A DNA stretch of 7,297 nucleotides from NCBI GenBank assembly GCA_003222455.1, contig QHWF01000402.1:1-7297 (forward strand), in the 5' to 3' direction. Each line of letters opens with the position of its first letter. Position 1 is the stretch's first letter. The notes beneath the pieces are model-generated. The model was not told the origin of the DNA. It saw only the letters and a program-made list of their open reading frames with translations, and searched no databases. The position numbers and the translations under genes were made by a program. This document shows, piece after piece, positions 1 through 5,766 of this stretch. This DNA is from Acidobacteriota bacterium. Lineage in GTDB: Bacteria; Acidobacteriota; Vicinamibacteria; Vicinamibacterales; CAVVIG01.

Positions 1-620
1 CGCAACGGCCCGCGGACTCCCCCGCGCAGCCATCCGCGCCCGCGGTTCCGCGGGAGCAGCCGTCCAGTGGGGCGAACGCACGGCAGAAGCCTCCGGCATT
101 TGCCGATCGCCTGGAGAAGTCGAACCCCGCCGAGCATCGCGCACCGGCGGGCCCGCCGCCGACCGAACGTAAACAGGAGGCGGATCTGAGGCGGCGCGAC
201 GAGCAGGGAGCGGCCAAAAGTTCGGCTTCTCCGCTTGCCGCGGCGTCGCCGGCGGCGCCGTTGAACGAAACCGTGGCGTTGGGGCGCCTGGACGCGCGTG
301 CCGTCGAAATCGCCTCGCCCGATGCCTCGATTCGATGGCGGATCGGCGCCGCTGGCGTGGTTCAGCGCTCGTCCGACGGCGGTGCAACGTGGGAGACGCT
401 CTCGATCGGCGCAACCGAGGATCTCACCGCAGCGTCCGCACCGTCAGCGACCGTCTGCTGGATCGCCGGTCGTGCGGGCACCGTCCTGCTCACGAGAAAC
501 GGCCGTGAGTGGCAGCGCGTCGCGTTTCCCGGCCGTGCCGCGACCGTTACCACTGCCGATGGCCGGACGTTCCGGACGGCCGATGGCGGCGTGACCTGGA
601 CCCCCCTGCAAGAATTCTGA
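1..620 (+). CDS. Ycf48-like (BNR-type) repeat protein, C-terminal part, 5' end outside window
   Basis: The frame is open from the left edge (first complete codon at 3) to TGA at 618-620, giving 205 residues and no start, so the gene begins upstream. Residues 1 to about 86 are a low-complexity linker rich in Pro, Ala, Arg, Gln and Glu. The rest is a beta-propeller-type repeat region with recurring 'DGG.TW' signatures: SSDGGATWETL, then AGRAGTVLLTRNGREW, then TADGGVTWTPL at the end. This matches the Ycf48/Hcf136-like family. In Acidobacteriota such domains often sit at the end of anti-sigma-type proteins (zinc-finger domain, membrane segment, proline-rich linker, Ycf48-like repeats). That architecture is inferred here because the N-terminal half is not visible. 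The stretch between the second and third repeats (FPGRAATVTTADGRTF) looks shortened. A link to photosystem assembly is not implied. The DUF4139 gene follows after 51 bp on the same strand, so they may share a transcript. Confidence 0.75.
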   Translation, partial: QRPADSPAQPSAPAVPREQPSSGANARQKPPAFADRLEKSNPAEHRAPAGPPPTERKQEADLRRRDEQGAAKSSASPLAAASPAAPLNETVALGRLDARAVEIASPDASIRWRIGAAGVVQRSSDGGATWETLSIGATEDLTAASAPSATVCWIAGRAGTVLLTRNGREWQRVAFPGRAATVTTADGRTFRTADGGVTWTPLQEF

Positions 621-660
621 GCGGCTCCGTTCAAAGAACATAGCCGGTAGACGGCTGAAA

Positions 661-665
661 AGGAG
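661..665 (+). promoter_or_regulatory. Ribosome binding site of the DUF4139 gene
   Basis: AGGAG lies six bases before the ATG at 672 and fixes the start of the DUF4139 protein. It directly follows a small hairpin-capable sequence (AGCCG 642-646, CGGCT 652-656). Confidence 0.75.
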
Positions 666-671
666 CCTTCG

Positions 672-2141
672 ATGACTGCGCGTTCCTGCATCGCTCTGGT
701 GGTGTGCCTCGCCGGCGCCGCCGCATTCGCCCCCCGCAAATCCGTTGTCCCTGCGTCGGCCGCAGGCGCTGCCAATCAGGACCGGACGACCACGCTCGAC
801 GATCAAGTCGATCTTGGCGTGACGGTGTACAACTCCGACATCGCGCTGATCCGCGATGCCCGCAACCTCCGACTCGCTCGAGGCACGTCGGATCTGCGTT
901 TCATGGACATCGCGGCGACGGTCAACCCGGCGACCGTCCATTTCCGGTCGGTCAGCGAGCCCGCGAGCGTGAGCGTCCTCGAACAGAACTACGAATACGA
1001 TCTGCTCGAGCCCGACCAGCTGCTGCGCAAGTACGTCGGCCGCGACGTCACGTTGGTCCGTGTGCGCGAAGACGCCGGATCGACGGGCGAAGAGGAAGTG
1101 AAAGCCCGGCTTCTCAGCTACAACACCGCGCCGGTGTGGCAAATCGGAAAGGAAATCGTCACCGGTCTTCACGCCGACCACATCCGCTTTCCCGAGTTGC
1201 CGGACACGCTCTACTCGCGGCCGACGTTGATCTGGACGCTGCAGAATACCGGCGCCGATCGACATCGCGTCGAGGCGTCGTACCTGGCGGGGAAGCTGGG
1301 ATGGAGCGCCGACTACGTGCTTCGCGTTGCGCGCGATGACAAATCGGGCGATCTCGACGGCTGGGTCACGGTCACCAATGGCAGCGGCACGTCATTCAGG
1401 AACGCAAAGCTGCAGCTCGTCGCAGGCGATCTGAATCGCGTGCGCCAGGTGATGGGCAAGATGATGCTGGACGAGGCGCGGATGACGAGAAATGAGGCCG
1501 CCGCGCCCATGGCACAGGAGTCGTTTTCCGACTATCACTTGTACACCCTCGCTCGAAAGACGACGATCAACAACAGCCAGACGAAGCAGGTGAGCATGCT
1601 CGAAGGGACCGCCATTCCGGTGCACAAGCGTTACGTCGTCGACGGGCAGGCGTTTTACTACCGGAACGCGCAGCATCCCGGTGCGCCGCTGAAAGACGTC
1701 GTTCAGGTCTACTACCAGTTCAAGAACGAGCAGCCTCACGGGCTCGGTGTCCCGATGCCAGCCGGCGTCGTCCGCGTCTATCAGGACGATTCGAAAGGCG
1801 GTCTGCAGTTCGTCGGCGAGGATCGAATCGATCACACGCCGAAGGACGAGACCCTGAACGTGAAGATCGGCAACGCCTTCGATGTCGTTGCCGAGCGCCG
1901 ACAGATCGACTTCGAGAAGATCGCCGCCAACGTCTACGAGGTCGAGTACGAGGTCACGGTCCGCAACCACAAGACCGGCGCGATTGGCGTCGAAGTCAAC
2001 GAACCGATTGGCGGCACCTGGAGAATCCTGCGGTCGTCGCACGAGTGGACCAAGACCGACGCCTGGGCGGCACAATTCAAGCTGAGTGTCGCCGCCGACG
2101 CCGCCGCGACGCTGAAGTATCGTGTGCGCGTGACGTACTGA
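672..2141 (+). CDS. Secreted DUF4139 domain-containing protein
   Basis: The protein has 489 residues. The ATG is preceded by AGGAG at good spacing. Residues 1 to about 20-31 form a signal peptide (short basic start, hydrophobic core IALVVCLAGAAAFA, then Ala-rich cleavage options), so export to the periplasm or outer membrane is expected. The body matches DUF4139: YLAGKLGWSADYVLRV (about 205-219), GWVTVTNGSGTSFRNAKLQL (230-249), a Thr/Asn/Gln-rich strand around 288-310, and PMPAGVVRVYQDD followed by FVGEDRIDHTPKDETLNVKI (361-399). The DUF4139 core is known in MucA-inhibitor-like ('mucoidy inhibitor A') proteins, usually with an N-terminal DUF4140 domain. Residues 45-170 here are a divergent beta-rich segment that I cannot place in DUF4140 by eye. 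The C-terminus is beta-rich and ends in Tyr. No catalytic motif is visible and the molecular function is unknown. It follows the Ycf48-like gene closely and probably shares its transcript. Confidence 0.85.
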   Translation: MTARSCIALVVCLAGAAAFAPRKSVVPASAAGAANQDRTTTLDDQVDLGVTVYNSDIALIRDARNLRLARGTSDLRFMDIAATVNPATVHFRSVSEPASVSVLEQNYEYDLLEPDQLLRKYVGRDVTLVRVREDAGSTGEEEVKARLLSYNTAPVWQIGKEIVTGLHADHIRFPELPDTLYSRPTLIWTLQNTGADRHRVEASYLAGKLGWSADYVLRVARDDKSGDLDGWVTVTNGSGTSFRNAKLQLVAGDLNRVRQVMGKMMLDEARMTRNEAAAPMAQESFSDYHLYTLARKTTINNSQTKQVSMLEGTAIPVHKRYVVDGQAFYYRNAQHPGAPLKDVVQVYYQFKNEQPHGLGVPMPAGVVRVYQDDSKGGLQFVGEDRIDHTPKDETLNVKIGNAFDVVAERRQIDFEKIAANVYEVEYEVTVRNHKTGAIGVEVNEPIGGTWRILRSSHEWTKTDAWAAQFKLSVAADAAATLKYRVRVTY

Positions 2142-2251
2142 TTGCCAGGTCGCAACGGGCGGTATGGTGAGTTCACCGAGCCAGCATGGGCTCTGCGCAT
2201 CCTCCGTGTCGATGACGCGGACGAATTCCCAGCCAGTCACGCCGCCCGATG

Positions 2252-2257
2252 TAGAAT
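2252..2257 (+). promoter_or_regulatory. Candidate -10 box upstream of the Uma2-family gene
   Basis: TAGAAT matches the sigma-70 -10 consensus in five of six positions. It lies 38 bases before the proposed ATG at 2296, which would leave a leader of about 30 bases holding a GAGGGG ribosome site. No convincing -35 hexamer is found 16-18 bases upstream, so this rests on the -10 match and position only. The rest of the 154-bp gap (2142-2295) shows no gene. Confidence 0.3.
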
Positions 2258-2285
2258 GGTCGAACACGATCCTCACGTGCACCTC

Positions 2286-2291
2286 GAGGGG
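2286..2291 (+). promoter_or_regulatory. Ribosome binding site that sets the start of the Uma2-family gene
   Basis: GAGGGG lies four bases before the ATG at 2296. It favours this start over the in-frame ATG at 2164. The 44 residues added by the earlier start do not resemble the beginning of a Uma2 protein, whereas the one after 2296 does (APRRLFTVDQFHRM). Confidence 0.6.
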
Positions 2292-2295
2292 ACTG

Positions 2296-2802
2296 ATGCC
2301 CGTTCAAGCACCGAGACGCTTATTTACCGTCGACCAATTCCATCGCATGGCAGCGGCTGCGATCTTCGGCGAACATGACCGTATCGAGCTGCTCTCCGGA
2401 GAAATCGTCGAGATGACGCCGATTGGAAGCCGTCATGCCGCGTGTGTGAGTCGTCTCATTCACTTGCTGGGCCCGCATCTCGGTGAGGGCGCTATCCTTC
2501 GAATTCAGGATCCAGTGCGTCTGGACGACTACTCGGAACCGCAACCGGATCTTGCGGTGGTGAAGTCACGCGCCGACTTCTATCGCGACGCCCATCCGGG
2601 TGCGGCCGATGTCCTTCTCGTCATCGAAGTGGCCGACACGTCAGCCGAGATCGACCGAACGGTGAAGGTCCCTCTGTACGCCAGGGCTGGAGTTCGTGAA
2701 GTGTGGATCATCGATCTCAACGCCAACCAGATTGACGTGTACCGACGCCCGTCGAGCGGTAGCTATCTGGACGGGGTGATACGCAGCAGGGCCACGCCGT
2801 GA
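2296..2802 (+). CDS. Uma2-family (DUF820) PD-(D/E)XK nuclease-like protein, short C-terminus
   Basis: The protein has 168 residues from the ATG at 2296. It carries the Uma2/DUF820 pattern in order: an opening FTVDQFHRM (10-18), IELLSGEIVEMTPIGSRH (30-47) with the conserved Glu31, Gly35 and His47, PQPDLAVV (82-89) with Asp85, VLLVIEVADTS (106-116) with Glu111, and DRTVKVPLYARAGVREVWII (120-139). Asp85 and Glu111 are the likely metal-binding pair of the PD-(D/E)XK fold, and Lys124 sits in the conserved 'D...K...Y' helix. Uma2 proteins are widespread in cyanobacteria and some soil bacteria; most have no tested function, so nuclease activity is only predicted from the fold. Members usually run about 180-195 residues with a further C-terminal segment after the 'V.VYR' strand. 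Here the frame stops soon after VYRRPSSGSY, and the last ~13 codons are antisense to the GH27 gene. The core looks intact. No partner gene is apparent. Confidence 0.8.
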   Translation: MPVQAPRRLFTVDQFHRMAAAAIFGEHDRIELLSGEIVEMTPIGSRHAACVSRLIHLLGPHLGEGAILRIQDPVRLDDYSEPQPDLAVVKSRADFYRDAHPGAADVLLVIEVADTSAEIDRTVKVPLYARAGVREVWIIDLNANQIDVYRRPSSGSYLDGVIRSRATP

Positions 2803-4283
2803 CTCGGAATCGACGCGGAGTACGACGTGAATCGGGTCGGCTGCGCGTGTCCCCAGACGTCGCGCACGTCGGCGTCGCACAGCTGAAACTCCTCGCATCG
2901 AATCGTCGCCTGGGCCGGGCCGGCGCCGCGGTTGAATACGCCAATCGCCTGGCCGCCGCCCGACAGCGGCTTCGTCCAGATCTCGACATCGCCGTCGCTC
3001 CTCAGCCGGCGGCCCTGACGGCCGAGCGGATCCTGATCGATGGCGATCGCGTCGCGGTTGGTCAGGATGCTCAGAATCTCCGGCTTCACGTCGCGAAGAT
3101 CGTTGCCGGCGAGCAACGGCGCCGACAGCAGCGCCCAGAGGCTCATGTGGGTTCGATACTCCGTCTCCGTCATGCCGCCGTTGCCGATTTCGAGCATATC
3201 CGGATCGTTCCAATGGCCGGGTTTCGCGTACGGCGCGAGCTGCTCCTGACCGAACCCAATCCGTGACATCGATTCCCAGGTGTCGCTGATGTCCCCGGTC
3301 GTCCGCCACAGGTTGCCGCCGACCTCGGCGCCCCACTTCCACACGTCCTGCCGCCCGTATTGACAGAGGCTGAAGACAATCGGCCGGCCGGTTGTGCGCA
3401 GCGCGTCGCCCATCTTCTGATAGACCGCCCGCATTTCGCTGTCACGGTACAGACGCGCAGCGCCGCACCAGTCGTATTTCAGATAATCGATGCCCCACGC
3501 GGCATATGTTCGGGCGTCGTCCGCTTCGTGTCCGTAGCTGCCCTCATAGCCGGCGCAGGTGAACGGTCCGGGCGACGAATAAATACCAAGTTTCAGCCCT
3601 TTGCCGTGCACGTAATCGGCCAGCGCTTTCATGTCGGGGAACTTGCGGTTCGTCGTGATGTGGCCCGTCGTGTCGCGACCGAGCTCCCAGGTGTCGTCGA
3701 TATTGACGTACACATAGCCGGCATCCCGCATTCCGTTTGCGACCATCGCATCCGCGATCGTCCGCACCGTCGCATCGTCTACCTGCCCTCTGAAATGGTT
3801 CCAGCTGTTCCATCCCATTGGTGGAGTTCGCGCGAGGCCGTTGTCGGGAACGACGTGCAAGTCCGGCGGCGGGACGCGTTCGGGGAGACGCCCGGCGCTG
3901 TCGGGACCACGCCGGGCCGTCAGCGTTTGATCGGGGCGGCCGGGACGGACGACCGTGATCGTGATGTCGTCGCCTGCGAGCGTTCCGCGATACGTCGTGC
4001 GCCGCGGATTCTCCGGCGGTGCGGACGCGAAGCTGAACGTGGCGCCGTCCACGACACCCTCGACAATCGGCTGCTCGGATGTCGGATTGACCACGGATCC
4101 CGAGAGTGTCGATCCCTGCTGGTTCAGGACGAAGACGGTTTCGCGAAACGTGCCATCCCCGTTCGCGACACGCGAGACCCACCGTGCGGTCAGATCAGGT
4201 GCGCTATCACTCGGACGTGCTTCCAGGCCTGACATCACGACGACACTCATGAGAACGATCACGCGGGTCACTGTTCGGTCCAT
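2763..4283 (-). CDS. Secreted glycoside hydrolase family 27 (alpha-galactosidase type)
   Basis: The protein has 506 residues from the ATG at 4283-4281; a GTG one codon earlier (4286-4284) is possible but less likely. GAGGA lies four bases before the ATG, and the ATG shares a base with the upstream gene's TGA, supporting coupled translation. A signal peptide covers about residues 1-22 (basic start, then VIVLMSVVVMSG). Residues ~30-125 form a small beta-domain before the catalytic domain. The GH27 barrel follows: TPPMGWNSWNHF (153-164), NIDDTW (194-199), KLGIYSSPG (231-239), YLKYDWC (267-273) with predicted nucleophile Asp271, SLCQYG (305-310), WRTTGDI (326-332) with predicted acid/base Asp331, HWNDPDML (357-364), and SAPLLAGNDLR at the end of the barrel. 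A C-terminal beta-sandwich runs from about 420. The family hydrolyses terminal alpha-galactose, and sometimes alpha-GalNAc or beta-L-arabinopyranose, with retention; the substrate cannot be fixed from sequence. DDTW replaces the DDCW of many eukaryotic members. Confidence 0.93.
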   Translation of the reverse strand: MDRTVTRVIVLMSVVVMSGLEARPSDSAPDLTARWVSRVANGDGTFRETVFVLNQQGSTLSGSVVNPTSEQPIVEGVVDGATFSFASAPPENPRRTTYRGTLAGDDITITVVRPGRPDQTLTARRGPDSAGRLPERVPPPDLHVVPDNGLARTPPMGWNSWNHFRGQVDDATVRTIADAMVANGMRDAGYVYVNIDDTWELGRDTTGHITTNRKFPDMKALADYVHGKGLKLGIYSSPGPFTCAGYEGSYGHEADDARTYAAWGIDYLKYDWCGAARLYRDSEMRAVYQKMGDALRTTGRPIVFSLCQYGRQDVWKWGAEVGGNLWRTTGDISDTWESMSRIGFGQEQLAPYAKPGHWNDPDMLEIGNGGMTETEYRTHMSLWALLSAPLLAGNDLRDVKPEILSILTNRDAIAIDQDPLGRQGRRLRSDGDVEIWTKPLSGGGQAIGVFNRGAGPAQATIRCEEFQLCDADVRDVWGHAQPTRFTSYSASIPSHGVALLRITPSR

Positions 4284-5653
4284 CACGTCCTCGATTTCTG
4301 ATGCAGCCAGATCGTGTCGTACAGCGGCCTCGGCGCGGCACCGGCGATGACGGCCGTTCGCATGTGCACCGCCGGCATCTGCGCGGCCGCGGCTGTTTCG
4401 ACGAGGCCGGCACGGGATTCGTTGTGCAGCAGGTACCCGCCCGGACCGAGCATCGCGGCGATGTTGGCGAGCGCGAGCGCCAGCTGCCGATCGTCAAAAT
4501 ACGTCAGCACGTTGGTGATGACGACGAGATCGAATGGCGGCAAATCGGCGAGGCGCTCGGTGATGATATTGAGTGGTCCGGCGCTCGTTGCCCGCCTGAT
4601 CGATGCACGAACCGCGATGGAGTGACGGTATCGTTTCTCCCCGGCGATCGCCGGCGGCGGGCTCACCCTGCTGCCGATCGCGTTTCCCAGCGCGTGCAGG
4701 TAATGCCGATAGTCGGCGCTGAACGGCTGCTCGCGCGTCTCGTTGATGCCGGTGAACAGGTGCAGCGTCAGTGCGTCGCGCGCGCTGTTCGCGAACCGGA
4801 CGATGCGCGGATTCACGTCGACCGATTCGATGTGCAGGTCGCGCTCCGAGCTGAGCGCAAGCGACAGCAGCGCGTCGGCGACCGCGAACGGCTGAAACAT
4901 CTGCGGTGCCACGACGTCGTTGAGATCCATGCGCGGAGCGACGTCAAGTCCAGGGCCGACGATGAGGACGCGGCGGATGCGTCGTCCAGGCTCGAGTGCA
5001 TGCAACACTCCCAGGCCGAGATAGACGCCGAAGCCGGCCTCGAGCTGGGTGTCGGAACTGTGCGGCCGCGTGCGATAGAGCGCGGCAACTGCCGCGGCGG
5101 AGCCGTTGGACTCGAACTCCTTCTTGTAGAGGAAGCGCGTAACCCTGGCGTAATCGGCATACAAATCGTCGACAAGAGATCGACCGCGGTCGAGCGCGAA
5201 CAGTTGCTTGTAATAGGACAGGCGGCGATCGGACTCGGATGCGATCATGTCGACGTTGGCCAGCGCGGCAACTGCATCGCGTATGCGTGCGCGCTCCGCC
5301 GCAGGCCATCCGCGCGAGGGAACGAAATCGCGATCCTCGAGGAAGTGCGCGCGATCGGGCGGCGACAGGCTTTCGATGAACCGTTGTGCGCTGACGGCCG
5401 GCTCGATCCGCGGCCGGTCGGTGAAACGGGTGGATTGCAGCGCGTAGTAAATGAAGTGCTCGCGTTCTCCCTCAGCGACGCGCCGTTCGGTCTCGACCGA
5501 CACGCTCCGCAGGTACTCGGAGAAACGCGGCCCGGCAACTCCTGCGGCCGCGAACCGCTCCTGGATCGCGGGCGGCAGATCGGCGTACTCGATTTGCCGG
5601 ACGCGCTGTGTCGTGTGAGACGTCGGTCCCGTGACCGTCAGTATCGCGGTCAT
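4283..5653 (-). CDS. Methyltransferase-fold (class I SAM-dependent-like) protein, possibly exported, role unknown
   Basis: This gives 456 residues from the ATG at 5653-5651. The C-terminal half has a Rossmann methyltransferase layout: a beta1/glycine loop VLIVGPGLDVAPR (229-241), an acidic end of beta2 in ESVDVNPRIV (276-285), a beta4 strand DLVVITNVLTYFDDRQ (375-390), and beta5 region LGPGGYLLHNE (402-412). The loop reads G-P-G-L-D rather than G-x-G-x-G. The N-terminal ~220 residues are helical, with IEYADLPPAIQERF (21-34) and FLYKKEFESNG (174-184), and match no domain I recognise. The start is uncertain: no Shine-Dalgarno is seen, and the segment just before and after the ATG (CLTVLMTAILTVTG) looks like a signal-peptide core, so translation may begin further upstream, for example at TTG 5761-5759 (492 residues) or a rarer codon. 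The gene lies between the TonB receptor and GH27 genes, and its TGA overlaps the GH27 ATG. Methylation activity and substrate are unproven. Confidence 0.7.
   Translation of the reverse strand: MTAILTVTGPTSHTTQRVRQIEYADLPPAIQERFAAAGVAGPRFSEYLRSVSVETERRVAEGEREHFIYYALQSTRFTDRPRIEPAVSAQRFIESLSPPDRAHFLEDRDFVPSRGWPAAERARIRDAVAALANVDMIASESDRRLSYYKQLFALDRGRSLVDDLYADYARVTRFLYKKEFESNGSAAAVAALYRTRPHSSDTQLEAGFGVYLGLGVLHALEPGRRIRRVLIVGPGLDVAPRMDLNDVVAPQMFQPFAVADALLSLALSSERDLHIESVDVNPRIVRFANSARDALTLHLFTGINETREQPFSADYRHYLHALGNAIGSRVSPPPAIAGEKRYRHSIAVRASIRRATSAGPLNIITERLADLPPFDLVVITNVLTYFDDRQLALALANIAAMLGPGGYLLHNESRAGLVETAAAAQMPAVHMRTAVIAGAAPRPLYDTIWLHQKSRT
4288..4292 (-). promoter_or_regulatory. Ribosome binding site of the GH27 gene
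   Basis: GAGGA on the minus strand lies inside the 3' end of the methyltransferase-fold gene, four bases before the ATG at 4283. This spacing suits the ATG better than the adjacent GTG, which would be only one base away. With the TGATG overlap it indicates re-initiation or coupled translation. Confidence 0.6.
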
Positions 5654-5719
5654 CAGAACCGTCAGGCAGGTCGGCGGTACGTGTACGAATCCGACGTCGA
5701 GTGCTCCAAAGGTCAGGAT

Positions 5720-5755
5720 TGTGTCCTTTGTTCCCTTTGTGTCCTTCGGGTCGTC
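5720..5755 (-). repeat. Short 9-bp tandem repeat in the receptor/methyltransferase gap
   Basis: Read on the plus strand, three consecutive nonamers TGTGTCCTT, TGTTCCCTT and TGTGTCCTT occupy 5720-5746. A degraded fourth (CGGGTCGTC) follows at 5747-5755. On the minus strand this is a purine-rich AAGGACACA-type repeat. It lies in the 113-bp gap (5654-5766) between the receptor stop and the next proposed start. It is continuous in frame with the methyltransferase-fold gene, where it would read as Lys-Asp-Thr units. I recall similar purine-rich 'KDTKDT' arrays at gene boundaries in other environmental genomes, but cannot verify this here. Confidence 0.6.
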
Positions 5756-5766
5756 TTTCAACAGTC

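Noticed and set aside
261..620. A complete small gene starting at TTG 261.
   Set aside because: The frame stays open to the window edge and the upstream residues read as a Pro/Ala-rich linker common in such proteins; no ribosome site precedes the TTG.
2166..2193. Small hairpins after the DUF4139 gene (GGTG/CACC at 2166-2177 and GAGCC/GGCTC at 2178-2193) as a terminator.
   Set aside because: The stems are only 4-5 bp and no T-run follows, so an intrinsic terminator is not supported.
1392..2282. A 296-residue minus-strand open frame covering the DUF4139 gene.
   Set aside because: It is antisense to a gene with a signal peptide, ribosome site and family motifs, and its own translation matches nothing I recognise.
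2164..2295. An earlier start for the Uma2-family gene at ATG 2164.
   Set aside because: The added 44 residues have no family resemblance, and the ATG at 2296 has GAGGGG at good spacing and a plausible -10 box upstream.
3360..4232. A 290-residue plus-strand open frame opposite the GH27 gene.
   Set aside because: The GH27 frame contains all expected catalytic motifs; this one is its antisense shadow.
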